From positions 1 through 57,637 of the forward strand of contig JAGFJK010000171.1 in assembly GCA_024102795.1 (NCBI GenBank): a DNA stretch of 57,637 nucleotides. Reading direction: 5' to 3'. This DNA comes from Pirellulaceae bacterium (GTDB lineage Bacteria > Planctomycetota > Planctomycetia > Pirellulales > Pirellulaceae). The notes beneath the pieces were generated by a model, which saw nothing but the letters and a program-made list of their open reading frames with translations, was not told where the DNA came from and did not search any database. The number at the start of each line of letters is the position of its first letter. Position 1 is the stretch's first letter. The translations under genes and the position numbers were made by a program. This document shows, piece by piece, positions 1-9,429 of this stretch.

Positions 1-231
1 GCCGCAACGTCCAGGAACTGGTCCGCGACGTCGTTGACTGCGGCACCGAACAGCGACTCCGCCACCGAGAGCAGCGCGATGGTGCTGGCGATCCGCGAAA
101 CGTTCACCTGGCCGTCGCCCAGCCGCCGAACCCGATCGTGGCGATCTGATATCCGCGGCCACGGCAGGCAGCCCCAGCAGCGCCATGAGCAGAGCGAGCG
201 AATGAAGAGACAACCTGGGAATCGTGGTCAC
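1..231 (-). pseudogene. Left-edge fragment of an exported protein, reading frame apparently broken
   Basis: Running leftward from a GTG at 231 (or an ATG at 186), one frame gives a convincing secretion signal: a basic start, a leucine-rich core and LPAVAAD as a cleavage region. That frame then turns arginine-rich and loses coding character. A second frame becomes coding-like from about 130 to the window edge (GDGQVNVSRIAS, then an Ala/Leu/Val-rich helix), with G or C at most third positions. This suggests a frameshift between about 130 and 155, either in the genome or as a sequencing error. The product is unknown and the gene continues beyond the window. It lies on the same strand as the kinase upstream. 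Confidence 0.35.
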
Positions 232-432
232 GGCAACGGCCTTCAAGAGTGACTTGGACAACATCCTTCCCCACGCGGAACAATCCGCACCACGTGGTAC
301 CGCTGGCGGCTTTCCCCAGGAGTATGCCAGCTCGAACGCCAGGTCGAGGTCGAAAGGCGGGTTCGCTTGTCGGATTGGGCCGCAATCGCAAGAGAGGTCG
401 GACGCCAGAGTCTGGCCTCTCTGTCTGCTCCT

Positions 433-3135
433 TCAGCGCCCAGCGACTGTCCGGGCGACCCGAAAGCCGCGTCCTGCGATTCTCTCGTGGATGTCCGGTG
501 CGTGCGAGGCGAGTGCCGTACACCCCGACGAGGGACTCTGCCATGCACCGCCGCGGACGACGGGTGGAACTCCCCGGCCAACGTCGTGGCACCATTCCTC
601 GACGTTGCCGTGCATGTCGAAGAAACCCCAGGCGTTTGGCAGCCTGCCGCCACAGGGCATCGCGTGGTCGCTGAGGAAAACAGCATGATCGGGCAGTTGG
701 TCCTGGTCGTCACCGAAGCAAAACCGAGTCAAGGCCCCGGCGCGACATGCGTACTCCCATTCCGCTTCGCTGGGAAGGCGATAGCCGCCGGCGTCCGGGA
801 TAAAGTACCATCCATCGGCCGCCGGGATTCTCACGTCATGGTTGCCGGTTTCACCGTCATCGGGGTGAACATAGCAAGCCGGCAATTGGTGTTGTCGGCT
901 TAACCAATTGCAGAACATGATCGCATCGACCCAACTGACAGCCTGCGCTGGGTGCTCAGGACTGTTGCCCGGCGTTGCCAGCGGTTCGGGCCACTCACTT
1001 GGCCGCTCCCGTTCGGGCACGGCCGGGTCGCCGACGTAGCGCTGGAAGAGCTCCAGTGTGATCTCGCGGTCGCTCAGAAAAGTCCCGCTGGGAATCGTCA
1101 TCTGCCGCACGAGCTGCTCTTGCCCGAGGTTCGCTTCCCGTATGGTGCCGGGCAACACGAAGGTGCCAGGTGGAAGTTCGAGCATCGTCATTCCCAGGCG
1201 ATTGATGTACCATTGCCGCTGGCCTGGTTCGCCATGGTCAGAATCCAGTTGGGGAATTTCGATGCTGAGCCAGTCGTCGCTCCAACCCCTGGAGCCGATG
1301 TACTGGCCGGTGTTGGCGAGCCGATGTTGCCACTGCCGCAGGGCGTACTCGGCCGCCGAATGAACGCCCGCGTGGGAGTGGTCCCGGTACCAGGTGGCCA
1401 GTCGCTGCTCGCAGACAGCGACGGCCGCGCGCGGTCCCTGCGACAGCCGTTCCGGTGGCGCCTGGGCGAGTGCCAGGCAGTAGGCGGCAAGCAATTCGGG
1501 GTCGTTGGTTCGGGCCACCTGCGTGGTCAAGGCCTCCAGATCGCCATGCCACGTGGACGATTCCCGGATGAACGTGGTGCGTTGAACCGGGTCGGAACCG
1601 GCGCGACACATCGCCGCCGCCGGCGCAGGATCTTCCAAGTGCAGGGAGATGATCGCGAGTCGAGCGAGCCCTTCGAGGTTCGATTGTTGGCGAGAGACTC
1701 GTCGATACTGGTTCACCCATTCCCGAGACGCCGTGGGATCGGCTTGGAGCGCTGTCACCAGATTGTCGGATTCGCTGGGCGGTACCCCGGCGGACGCACT
1801 GACAAGATCCATGCGCACGTCGCCGAAGCTGGCCAAGGCATACGCCACTCGACGCCGTTGCCTGGCTCGCGTATTGGAGTTGTTCGAAAGGTACCTCTCT
1901 TGCAGCTCCGCCAGCACCATCTCGCGGTTCGCGTCGTGCAGAGGGCGAATCGCGTACGGTACGGAGGTTCCGGAAGCGTGTTCGACCGCGGTCACCATGT
2001 TCGCCACTCGGCGGCGCTCGGCGTCCAGCAATTCCTCCTGGTGCATGCGCCACTGGAGTCCGAGCATGGCCAGTCCCAGCAGCACGACCGCCGCCAGACC
2101 GGCCGCCAGACCGCACAAGGTAGGCCGTTTCCGGCACCAGATCCAGGCCCGCTCGACCAAGTGAACCGGCCTGGCAACGATCGGCTCGTCGTTCATCCAG
2201 CGGCCGAGGTCGGCCGCCAATTCGCCAGCCGTGGCGTATCGCCGATCCGGTTCCTTGCGAAGACATTTCAGGCAGATAGTCTCCAGGTCGCGGGGAACGC
2301 GGCTATTGAGGCGGCGCGGTGGCGGTGGCGAGTCCTCCAGGATCTGGACGATCAGCATGCGCTGATCCCCGCGGAAGGGACGCGTGCCGGTCAACAATTC
2401 GTACAGAATCACACCCAACGAATAGATGTCCGATCGGCCGTCGGCCTGGTGAGCCTTTCCCGCCGCCTGCTCCGGTGACATGTAAGCGGGCGTGCCTATC
2501 GTGGCACCATCAATCGTCATGGTGATTTCGCCCGTGTTGCGTTTGGCCAGTCCGAAGTCCGTGATGTGCGGCTCGCCCTTCCGGTCCATCATGACGTTGG
2601 CCGGCTTCAGATCGCGGTGGATGATCCCTCGCTCGTGCGCGTGCTGAATGGCCGAGGCGACCTTGACCATCAGCGCGGCCGCGTCACGTGGCGACAGGGG
2701 CCGCGACTGAAGCCATTCGGCCAGGTCGGCGCCGTCCACGTAATCCATCGAGATGTAGATTGTGCCCTCGCTCCGACCCACCTCGTGAACCGCCACGATA
2801 TTCGGGTGCCTCAGTTGCGCAGCCGCCCGGGCGTCGCGGAGGAACAACTCGGCTTCGCGCCCGTTCAGTTGCTCCTTGCGAGGAGTCTTAATGGCGACGA
2901 ATCGGTCGAGCTGCGTATCCTTGGCCTTCCAGACACTGCCGAACGTGCCGACGCCCAACTGCTCGATCAACTCGAAAGAACCGATCGTTCTCGTTCGGCG
3001 CGTGTACGACTGTGTCGCCGCGACGCTGCCGACCAGATTGAACTTGCTGCCGCACGACGGGCACTCGACGTCCTTGAAAGACGAATCGGCCAACACTTCG
3101 AGGGCGTTGCGACAGTCGGGACAGCGGATGCGCAT
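433..3135 (-). CDS. Membrane Ser/Thr protein kinase with N-terminal zinc ribbon and C-terminal formylglycine-generating-enzyme (SUMF1-like) domain
   Basis: A 900-residue PknB-type kinase. Residues 1-35 form a CxxC...CxxC ribbon (Cys5, 8, 25, 28). The kinase domain spans about 53-315, with glycine loop GVGTFGSVWK, Lys83, HRDLKPAN at 173-180 and DFG at 193-195, so it should be active. A single membrane segment lies at about 339-361. The outer part ends in a SUMF1/FGE-sulfatase domain (GGYRLPSEAEWEYACRAG, MHGNVEEWCHD, VVRGGAW, GFRVAR). The ATG at 3135 is chosen because it starts the ribbon; the open frame extends upstream into mnmE without similarity. The substrate is unknown. In planctomycetes such FGE-like domains usually act as binding or sensor modules; that reading is inference. 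Confidence 0.93.
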   Translation of the reverse strand: MRIRCPDCRNALEVLADSSFKDVECPSCGSKFNLVGSVAATQSYTRRTRTIGSFELIEQLGVGTFGSVWKAKDTQLDRFVAIKTPRKEQLNGREAELFLRDARAAAQLRHPNIVAVHEVGRSEGTIYISMDYVDGADLAEWLQSRPLSPRDAAALMVKVASAIQHAHERGIIHRDLKPANVMMDRKGEPHITDFGLAKRNTGEITMTIDGATIGTPAYMSPEQAAGKAHQADGRSDIYSLGVILYELLTGTRPFRGDQRMLIVQILEDSPPPPRRLNSRVPRDLETICLKCLRKEPDRRYATAGELAADLGRWMNDEPIVARPVHLVERAWIWCRKRPTLCGLAAGLAAVVLLGLAMLGLQWRMHQEELLDAERRRVANMVTAVEHASGTSVPYAIRPLHDANREMVLAELQERYLSNNSNTRARQRRRVAYALASFGDVRMDLVSASAGVPPSESDNLVTALQADPTASREWVNQYRRVSRQQSNLEGLARLAIISLHLEDPAPAAAMCRAGSDPVQRTTFIRESSTWHGDLEALTTQVARTNDPELLAAYCLALAQAPPERLSQGPRAAVAVCEQRLATWYRDHSHAGVHSAAEYALRQWQHRLANTGQYIGSRGWSDDWLSIEIPQLDSDHGEPGQRQWYINRLGMTMLELPPGTFVLPGTIREANLGQEQLVRQMTIPSGTFLSDREITLELFQRYVGDPAVPERERPSEWPEPLATPGNSPEHPAQAVSWVDAIMFCNWLSRQHQLPACYVHPDDGETGNHDVRIPAADGWYFIPDAGGYRLPSEAEWEYACRAGALTRFCFGDDQDQLPDHAVFLSDHAMPCGGRLPNAWGFFDMHGNVEEWCHDVGRGVPPVVRGGAWQSPSSGCTALASHAPDIHERIAGRGFRVARTVAGR

Positions 3136-3248
3136 CGACCAAGTCCTGTCAATCGAAGACCAACACTGCGAAGGACTTTGCTGGAGAATAGCATATCCGC
3201 TTGGAGCTGGCTCCAGCCGGCATCGCCGTATCGGGTCGAACAGCCGGG

Positions 3249-4640
3249 TCACTTCCCGATGCAGAAACGGCTGAAGATGCGGTCCAGCAAGTCGTCCGTG
3301 TAGACCGCTCCCACCACCTGCCCCAGTTCGTCGAGCGCCAGGCGAACCTCCACCGCCAACAGCTCGTCGCCTTGTCCCTCGGCCGCCAACCGCTCGGCCC
3401 GACACACCGCCTCGCCGGCCAACCGCAGGCTCTCGCGGCACCGCGCGGCCGTCGTGCCGACCACTTCCACTTCAGCCAGACCTGGCCGCACGAGCCGCTG
3501 GGCAATCGCTCGCCGCAACCCGTCCAGCCCCTCGCCCGTCCAACTGCTGACCCACAGCCCCTCGTCCGATCGCCGCTCGGCCGGGACCAGATCCGACTTC
3601 GTGCGCACCAGCAGACAGCCCGCGTCGCCGCCATCCAACAACGCCTGCCCATCGGCATCCAACAGCGCCTGCCCGCCGCCTGCGCCCAGCGCTTGCGTGC
3701 CGTCCACGCAGTACAGTTCCAGGTCGGCCGCCTGCCGCTGAGCTTCGGTCATCGCCTGGGCCTGCAAGTGCAGCGGATCGCTTCCGCCAGGCTCGATGCC
3801 CGCCGTGTCGACCAGCAGACAGGGCAACCCTTCGATCGGCAGGGCCGAGCCGACGAAGTCGCGCGTGGTTCCCGCGGTGGGCGAAACCAGCGCCGCGGGT
3901 CGTCCGAGCAGCGCGTTCAACAAACTGCTCTTGCCCGCGTTGGGCGGCCCGCGCAGGACCACCCGCCACTGGCCTCGCAACTCGTCCCGCTCGACCATCT
4001 GCCGCCGCAGCTCCGCGATTTGCCCGGCGGCCGCGGCAAGCTGGTCCCGAAGCTGCTCGGCCGTGATAAACTCCAGGTCCTCGTCCACGAAATCCAGCCC
4101 GGCTTCCAGTTGCGCGAGCAGGTCGAGCAGCCGGTCGCGCAGGTCGTGCAGCCGGCTCGCCAGACCGCCCGCCAGTTGCCGCAGCGCGATGTTCAACTGC
4201 CGCTGGTCCCGGGCGTCGATCACGCCCAGCACGGCTTCGGCCTGCGTCAGATCCAGGCGGCCGGCCAGGAACGCCCGCAACGTAAACTCGCCGGGCCGGG
4301 CCAGCCGCGCACCGGCGGCACAGACGGCGTCCAAGGCCGCGTCCAGCAACACGGGCGCTCCGAGCGTATGCAGTTCAACCACCGGCTGCCGCGTATAGCT
4401 GCGCGTTCCCGGCCAGATGTAGGCCTGGCAGGGCAACCAGCCCAAGGGAGCCTCCAGCCGCAGCCGGCCGGGCAGCACACGGGCCGTGCGCAACTCCGAC
4501 GGCCGCTCGGCAACTGCCGATTCAAAGCACCGCTCCAGGCAGCCCACGGCGTCCGGGCCGCTGAGCCGCACAATGCCGCGCAGCGCGCCTCCTGGAGGCG
4601 ACGCGATTGCGGCAATGGTGTCTTCCGAGGACGAGAGCAT
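3249..4640 (-). CDS. mnmE: tRNA uridine-5-carboxymethylaminomethyl modification GTPase MnmE
   Basis: A 463-residue GTPase that, with MnmG, modifies the wobble uridine of certain tRNAs. Visible parts are the N-terminal folate-binding domain (DTIAAIASPPGGALRGIVRLSG), the inserted G domain with G1 GPPNAGKSS at 231-239, G2 TAGTTRD at 255-261, G3 DTAG at 278-281 and G4 TKSD at 347-350, and the hallmark C-terminal CIGK. The start is ATG 4640, matching the family N-terminus; the open frame runs further upstream into yidC without similarity. A small in-frame duplication (QALLDADGQALLDGG) sits before G4, a variable part of the G domain. It follows yidC by 25 bp, the classical yidC-mnmE order. Confidence 0.97.
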   Translation of the reverse strand: MLSSSEDTIAAIASPPGGALRGIVRLSGPDAVGCLERCFESAVAERPSELRTARVLPGRLRLEAPLGWLPCQAYIWPGTRSYTRQPVVELHTLGAPVLLDAALDAVCAAGARLARPGEFTLRAFLAGRLDLTQAEAVLGVIDARDQRQLNIALRQLAGGLASRLHDLRDRLLDLLAQLEAGLDFVDEDLEFITAEQLRDQLAAAAGQIAELRRQMVERDELRGQWRVVLRGPPNAGKSSLLNALLGRPAALVSPTAGTTRDFVGSALPIEGLPCLLVDTAGIEPGGSDPLHLQAQAMTEAQRQAADLELYCVDGTQALGAGGGQALLDADGQALLDGGDAGCLLVRTKSDLVPAERRSDEGLWVSSWTGEGLDGLRRAIAQRLVRPGLAEVEVVGTTAARCRESLRLAGEAVCRAERLAAEGQGDELLAVEVRLALDELGQVVGAVYTDDLLDRIFSRFCIGK

Positions 4641-4665
4641 CGCGGGGCCGCCGGTTCGTGGCCTG

Positions 4666-7308
4666 TCAGCGTTTCCGCTGCCGCTGCCGCTTGCGGGCCT
4701 GTGCCTGGGCACGCCGCTCCGCGCCGTTCGGCTCCGACCTGGTAGCCAACGACAGCAGCGGCTTGTCGCCACCCGCCGCACCCGCGGCTGCCGGCGTCGC
4801 TTTGGGCAACAGCAAACGCTCGCCCAGGCCCCACATGCTGGAGACGATGAAGTACAGGCACAAGCCGGCCGGCACCTTGAAGAACAGCACGCCCATGAAG
4901 ACCATCATGAACTTCATCACCTGCGCCTGCATCCGCGACTGCTCGTCGGTCGGCGGCGGCGTGAACAGCTTCTGCTGCGCCATGAACAGGCCGATGGTGA
5001 TGATCGGCAGGATGTTCAAGTAGGGGCCCAGCCAGCCGGTGTAACCCGCCAGCATTTCGGGCAAGGTGCCGTCCCAGCGCAGCAACTGATCGGGCCCGGC
5101 CAGGTTCGACGCCCAGTCCAGGCCGGGAATCAGCGGCGCCTGCCGCAGCTCGATATCGACCGACAAACACCGGTACAAACCGATAAACACCGGCAACTGC
5201 AGAAACATCAACAAGCAGCCGCCCGCCGGGTTGTACTTGTGCCGGGCGAAGAGCTCTTTCTGGGCCTGCCCGCGCTTGTCCATGTCGTTCTTGTACTTGT
5301 CGGCGATTTTCTTCAGTTCGGGCGCCAGTTCCTGCATCTTCTGAGCGTTCCGGGTCGCCTTGCGGCTGATCGGAAACATGCAGCCGCGGACCAGGATCGT
5401 GAGCATGACAATCGCCAGCCCGAAATTCCCCACCAGGTAATAGAAGAAGTGCAGGATCGCCGACAGCGGCACGGCCACCATCTCGAACCAGCCGTACTCG
5501 ATCAGGTCGCCCAAGCCATAAAACGCCAGCAGACCGGGACGTTTCGGCCCGGCGAACAGCAGGAAACGCTGCTTGAGCGGTTCGCCCGGCGCGATCGTTT
5601 CAACTTGCCCGGTCAGCTCCACCGATGTGTTCGTCGTGCGCACCTCGCCTTTCGACTTGCTGGCCGGGTCGCCCAGCGCCACGGCCACCGCGTTCTGGAA
5701 ACGTAGCACGGCGGGATCGGCCGGCGGCAAGCCAAGTTCCAACGGCCGGTCGGGCAGCAGCACCGACGAGAAATACTGAGCGTCCACGCCGATGTAGTCC
5801 AGCGGCGACGGATCCTGCACACTCAACAGCGGCGTCGCGGGCGATTCGGGACTGCTGACCGCCTGCCGCTGAATCTGCGGAGTGCCCTTCAGTTGCTGGT
5901 TGAGGTACCCATGAGGCCGCCAGACCACGTCCCGAGCGCCCGCACTCTTGAACATCTGCGGGTGGATCTTGTTCGAATACCACCAGCCCTCCAGCGGCAG
6001 ACCGTTCGGGCCTCCCAGACGGTAGGCGAGCTGCTGCGGCTCGCTGCTCCGGTTGTGAATCTCCAGCTCGACCTCCAGGTGATAGGCGGGAAAATCCGGA
6101 TCCTCCCGAGCCTCCACCGGCACCGGCGGCAAGCGATAGCGTTTGATAAACTCCCAATCGCCCGTCAGACCCGTCCCGGCCAACTGGTCGTGAGTCAACA
6201 ACAGATGAAACTCGACCATCTGCCCGCCGGCATCCGAAACCACGGACGGTGGCAAGGCAGTCCAGACGCGGCGCGGAGCGGCCGGGGTTGTCTCGTCCGC
6301 GGTGGCTGGCGGCTCTTCCCCCGACGCGGCGGGCTCCGTGTCGCTGGGCGCCGCCGTGGATTGCTCGGCCGGACTTTCCTCCGCCAGCCGATAACCGCCC
6401 GTCCAGTTCGCGGTCCGCAGCAGGGCCAGGATCGGCGGTTCCTCGGCGGCGTCGCGCCATAGCCGACTACCCACTCCAGCCACCGACATCAGCAGCGATT
6501 CGGGATGCTGCTGCTGCGGAGCGGCCCGTTCAAACTCCGGCTGAATCATCTCCAGCGGCTGCTCGGTCAGCGTGGCGGCCAGTTGCAGTCGCTGAGCGTT
6601 CGCGCCGGAGCCCCGCACAATTGCCAGGCGAAAGACGTCCTGTGGGCGAGTGGCATTCAGCAGCCGTTCGACGTCACCCGGCGTGGCCACCGGCACGTCG
6701 TTGATCCCCTCAATCACGTCCCCCACCTGCACCCCGGCCGGCTGGCGGCCGTCGAGCTGGCTGGCCAGAGCCGCGGGCGTGCCAGGCCCCACCGCCCGCA
6801 CTCGGCAGCCAGCCGCCGACGGTTCGGCTTCCAGCGCCAAATGGCCCAGATACCCGTGCCGATGCTCCAGATTGCGGTACCTTAACCGGCCTGCCGAATC
6901 GCGGCCGGTCAACTCAAACCGCTCGAGCGCCGCGCCGCGGGCGTTCAGCGTGACCAGGGCAAAGTATCCGTCCTGCGCGGCCATCGATCCCAGCATCACT
7001 CGGACCGGTTCGCCCAACAGCGCCGGCGGATCGGTTCCCGCGGCGGCACCGATGGACGGCGTCGCGGGTGCTTCCGGCGATGGCTGTGGAGGCTCCGTGC
7101 CGACCTCCCCCGCCGGGACCTGCTCGGAAACAGCCCCCTGTTCGGCCTCCCCCTGAGCGGGTGCCGGCGGAGCCTGGCCCGTTTCTTCGCCCTCGCCGTC
7201 TCGCGGCGCCTCGACCGCCACCTGCGGGGTGAACATCAGCTTGACGCCGACGTACACCGACAGCACCAGAAAAGTTGAAAGCAGGAACAGGACGAAGCGC
7301 TTTTCCAC
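4666..7308 (-). CDS. yidC: Membrane protein insertase YidC with long N-terminal region containing a PDZ-like domain
   Basis: An 880-residue Oxa1/YidC family insertase for inner-membrane proteins. Residues 1-28 are the first membrane helix, followed by a Pro/Glu/Ala-rich linker (about 30-100). The periplasmic beta domain follows and carries a PDZ-like stretch at about 168-236 (RAVGPGTPAA, GVQVGDVIEGIND, GDVERLLNAT). The conserved insertase core occupies about 600-840, with the hydrophilic-groove Arg in LVRGCMFPISRK, the QEL coiled hairpin and LPVFIGLYRCL. The tail is strongly basic (KRQRQRKR), as in YidC proteins that bind ribosomes. Length exceeds the usual 540-600 residues. The start codon is GTG at 7308 with a weak Shine-Dalgarno. 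mnmE follows 25 bp downstream. Confidence 0.95.
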   Translation of the reverse strand: MEKRFVLFLLSTFLVLSVYVGVKLMFTPQVAVEAPRDGEGEETGQAPPAPAQGEAEQGAVSEQVPAGEVGTEPPQPSPEAPATPSIGAAAGTDPPALLGEPVRVMLGSMAAQDGYFALVTLNARGAALERFELTGRDSAGRLRYRNLEHRHGYLGHLALEAEPSAAGCRVRAVGPGTPAALASQLDGRQPAGVQVGDVIEGINDVPVATPGDVERLLNATRPQDVFRLAIVRGSGANAQRLQLAATLTEQPLEMIQPEFERAAPQQQHPESLLMSVAGVGSRLWRDAAEEPPILALLRTANWTGGYRLAEESPAEQSTAAPSDTEPAASGEEPPATADETTPAAPRRVWTALPPSVVSDAGGQMVEFHLLLTHDQLAGTGLTGDWEFIKRYRLPPVPVEAREDPDFPAYHLEVELEIHNRSSEPQQLAYRLGGPNGLPLEGWWYSNKIHPQMFKSAGARDVVWRPHGYLNQQLKGTPQIQRQAVSSPESPATPLLSVQDPSPLDYIGVDAQYFSSVLLPDRPLELGLPPADPAVLRFQNAVAVALGDPASKSKGEVRTTNTSVELTGQVETIAPGEPLKQRFLLFAGPKRPGLLAFYGLGDLIEYGWFEMVAVPLSAILHFFYYLVGNFGLAIVMLTILVRGCMFPISRKATRNAQKMQELAPELKKIADKYKNDMDKRGQAQKELFARHKYNPAGGCLLMFLQLPVFIGLYRCLSVDIELRQAPLIPGLDWASNLAGPDQLLRWDGTLPEMLAGYTGWLGPYLNILPIITIGLFMAQQKLFTPPPTDEQSRMQAQVMKFMMVFMGVLFFKVPAGLCLYFIVSSMWGLGERLLLPKATPAAAGAAGGDKPLLSLATRSEPNGAERRAQAQARKRQRQRKR

Positions 7309-7530
7309 GGCATTACCAATCTAACGGGGACCCGCGAAGGTGGTGATCGCGCTCCTTGCGGGGAAGATGCACAGTGGGCAACCCGTGGTTGCCGCGCGAG
7401 CTGCCGACAGTCCCTTATTCTCCCGCCGCCCGGCGATCTTGCAACCGCAGAAAACCGCATGGGCCAAGAATTCCCGGCACGGAACCACCGCCGACTGGAC
7501 GCCCCGAGGCCTATCACGACCGGGGTCGAT

Positions 7531-8280
7531 TCAGCGGCCGTCGCGCAAGCGATCGCCCAGGAAATTGTCCAGTTCCGGGATGGCGTAGATCTTCTCAATC
7601 GTCCGTTCGAACGGATACGCCACGCGACGAAAGCGGAAGCGGCCATCCTCCAGGATCACGTAGCAGGACCGCGGATCATGGTCCCTGGGCTGTCCCACGC
7701 TGCCGACGTTGATCATCAGCCGGCCATCGCGCAACGAGCCGCCCTGGCCCAGCTCCTGGGGACTCAAGAATCGCCCGTCGACGGTGAACACGCCCGGAAC
7801 GTGTGTATGCCCCTGGAAACACTGCCCCTCGATCAGGCTGAAAATCCGCTCCAGTTTCCGGGCATTGTAGACATCTTCCGGGAAGACGTACTCGTTGAGC
7901 GGATTGCGGGCGGAACCGTGCACGAACAGCAGGCCGTTTTCACGGTGATTCCGGGGCAACTCAGCCAGAAAATTCAAACGCCTCAGGCACTCGTCGTGGT
8001 TCTCGCCGCCATTCTCCAGTTGCTGGCGGGTCCAGAACAGGGCCTTCTCCGCGCCGCTGCTGAACCCCTCCGGATCAAACAGGGCTCCCTGGTCGTGGTT
8101 CCCCAGGATGCACATGGCGAAGTTCATGACGCGGTCAATGCATTGCAGCGGATCGGGGCCGTATCCGATGATATCGCCCAGGCAGTAAATCTGCTCAATG
8201 CCCTGGTCGGCGATGTCGGCCAGCACGGCCTCCAACGCCTCCAGATTCCCGTGGATATCGCTCAGAATGGCCCGTTTCAA
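7531..8280 (-). CDS. Calcineurin-like metallophosphoesterase, first of a tandem pair
   Basis: A 249-residue protein of the YfcE/MJ0936-type phosphodiesterase family. All metal-binding motifs are present: SDIHGN at the N-terminus, [18 protein letters not shown] and GHTHVPG. The start is a TTG ([12 protein letters not shown]) with AAGGAA upstream; the family N-terminus fixes it. It lies 46 bp downstream of a paralogue sharing [36 protein letters not shown] and [10 protein letters not shown], so the two arose by tandem duplication and are probably co-transcribed. The substrate cannot be deduced; related enzymes hydrolyse phosphodiesters. Confidence 0.9.
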   Translation of the reverse strand: MKRAILSDIHGNLEALEAVLADIADQGIEQIYCLGDIIGYGPDPLQCIDRVMNFAMCILGNHDQGALFDPEGFSSGAEKALFWTRQQLENGGENHDECLRRLNFLAELPRNHRENGLLFVHGSARNPLNEYVFPEDVYNARKLERIFSLIEGQCFQGHTHVPGVFTVDGRFLSPQELGQGGSLRDGRLMINVGSVGQPRDHDPRSCYVILEDGRFRFRRVAYPFERTIEKIYAIPELDNFLGDRLRDGR

Positions 8281-8326
8281 TGGATCGAGTTCCTTGCCGG
8301 GAACCGTCTACCGCCGGGTGCGCGGC

Positions 8327-9085
8327 CTACCGCCCGGTGCGCAGCCGGTCGCCCAGCATGTTGTCGAGGCTGGGAATCGCGTAAATTTTTTCGGCCGTCC
8401 GATCATACGGATACTCAACGCGACGGTAATGCACCACACCCGCCGCTTTGTCCAGGATGACGTAGCAGGCGCGCGGGTCATTGTCCCGCGGTTGCCCGAC
8501 CGAGCCGACGTTGAACATCGTTTTTTCGCCCGTCAGCCGGTATTCGTAGCCGCACTCTTCGGGCGAGACAAAGTCGCGGCTGAACGTGAACACGCCCGGA
8601 ATGTGCGTGTGCCCCTGGAAGCAGTAGAGCGGCACGCGATCGAACAGGGCGTCCATCTTGCGGGCATTATAGACGTCTTCGGGAAACACGTACTCGTTCG
8701 TCGCGTCCCGCGGGGAACCGTGAACGAACAGGAAGTCTCCCTCCAGGTAGCTCTTGGGCAGCTCGCCCAGAAAATCCCAGCGGCGGTTGATCAGCGCGCT
8801 GCCACCGGGACCCGACTCCAGGCAATCGCGAGTCCAGTACACGGCTTGCAAAGCCACCGGATTAAACCCGTCCGGATCGATCAGGGCCGCCTGGTCGTGG
8901 TTGCCCAGAATCGTCCGGCTGCACCGCCGCATCACCTCGTCCAGGCACTCCACCGGATTCGGTCCGTAGCCGATAATGTCGCCCAGACAAAAGATGTCGG
9001 TGACGTCGTTGCGGCGGATATCATCGAGCACCGCCTGGAGCGCTTCGAGGTTTCCGTGAATGTCGCTTATCAGGGCTCGCCTCAC
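8327..9085 (-). CDS. Calcineurin-like metallophosphoesterase, second of a tandem pair
   Basis: A 252-residue paralogue of the next gene downstream, with the same metal ligands ([31 protein letters not shown]). I start it at GTG 9085 ([12 protein letters not shown]), which aligns with the paralogue and has a purine-rich AGGTGCAGGGG just upstream. A TTG at 9106 in the same frame would add seven residues. Differences between the copies lie mostly in the middle (residues about 70-130), consistent with separate substrates. The substrate is unknown. Confidence 0.9.
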   Translation of the reverse strand: MRRALISDIHGNLEALQAVLDDIRRNDVTDIFCLGDIIGYGPNPVECLDEVMRRCSRTILGNHDQAALIDPDGFNPVALQAVYWTRDCLESGPGGSALINRRWDFLGELPKSYLEGDFLFVHGSPRDATNEYVFPEDVYNARKMDALFDRVPLYCFQGHTHIPGVFTFSRDFVSPEECGYEYRLTGEKTMFNVGSVGQPRDNDPRACYVILDKAAGVVHYRRVEYPYDRTAEKIYAIPSLDNMLGDRLRTGR

Positions 9086-9429
9086 GCCCCTGCACCTTTC
9101 GAACAATCAGGCTGAAAGCTCGCGTCGACCGGAAGAACGGCTAGCATCCACGGAAAGCATAGCTCACCGCCAGACGCCTGTCCCAGTCACGGGGAACAAG
9201 AAATACCCCTCAGCAAGTAACTGGCCAGATGAGAATGACTAGAATAAGTTGCCGCAAGTCCAACCCGCATTGTCCACTCCGCGAGTCTAAATTGAGGCGC
9301 CGCAGCGGTCAAGGCGACTGGTTTCCCTCCACTGGGAGAGTCATTCCCCACCTGGGTGGGTCAGGTTGGTGTTGTAGTAGTTGTCTGGCGGGGCGTGGCC
9401 CGTAATCCAAGCAAGAGGGTGAACCAAAG
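9086..9429. other. Intergenic region between divergent phosphoesterase and tsaB
   Basis: About 340 bp between divergently read genes, so both promoters should lie here. I see no convincing -35/-10 pair. A tight inverted repeat CCCACCTGGGTGGG lies at about 9348-9361 with only a 2-nt loop and no T-tract. No gene-like frame is visible. Confidence 0.5.

Noticed and set aside
104-595. 163-codon minus-strand frame at the left end
   Set aside because: It overlaps the kinase terminus antisense to coding pattern and is arginine/proline-rich.
9348-9361. Terminator CCCACCTGGGTGGG before tsaB
   Set aside because: The loop would be only 2 nt, there is no T-tract and no gene ends there on the plus strand.
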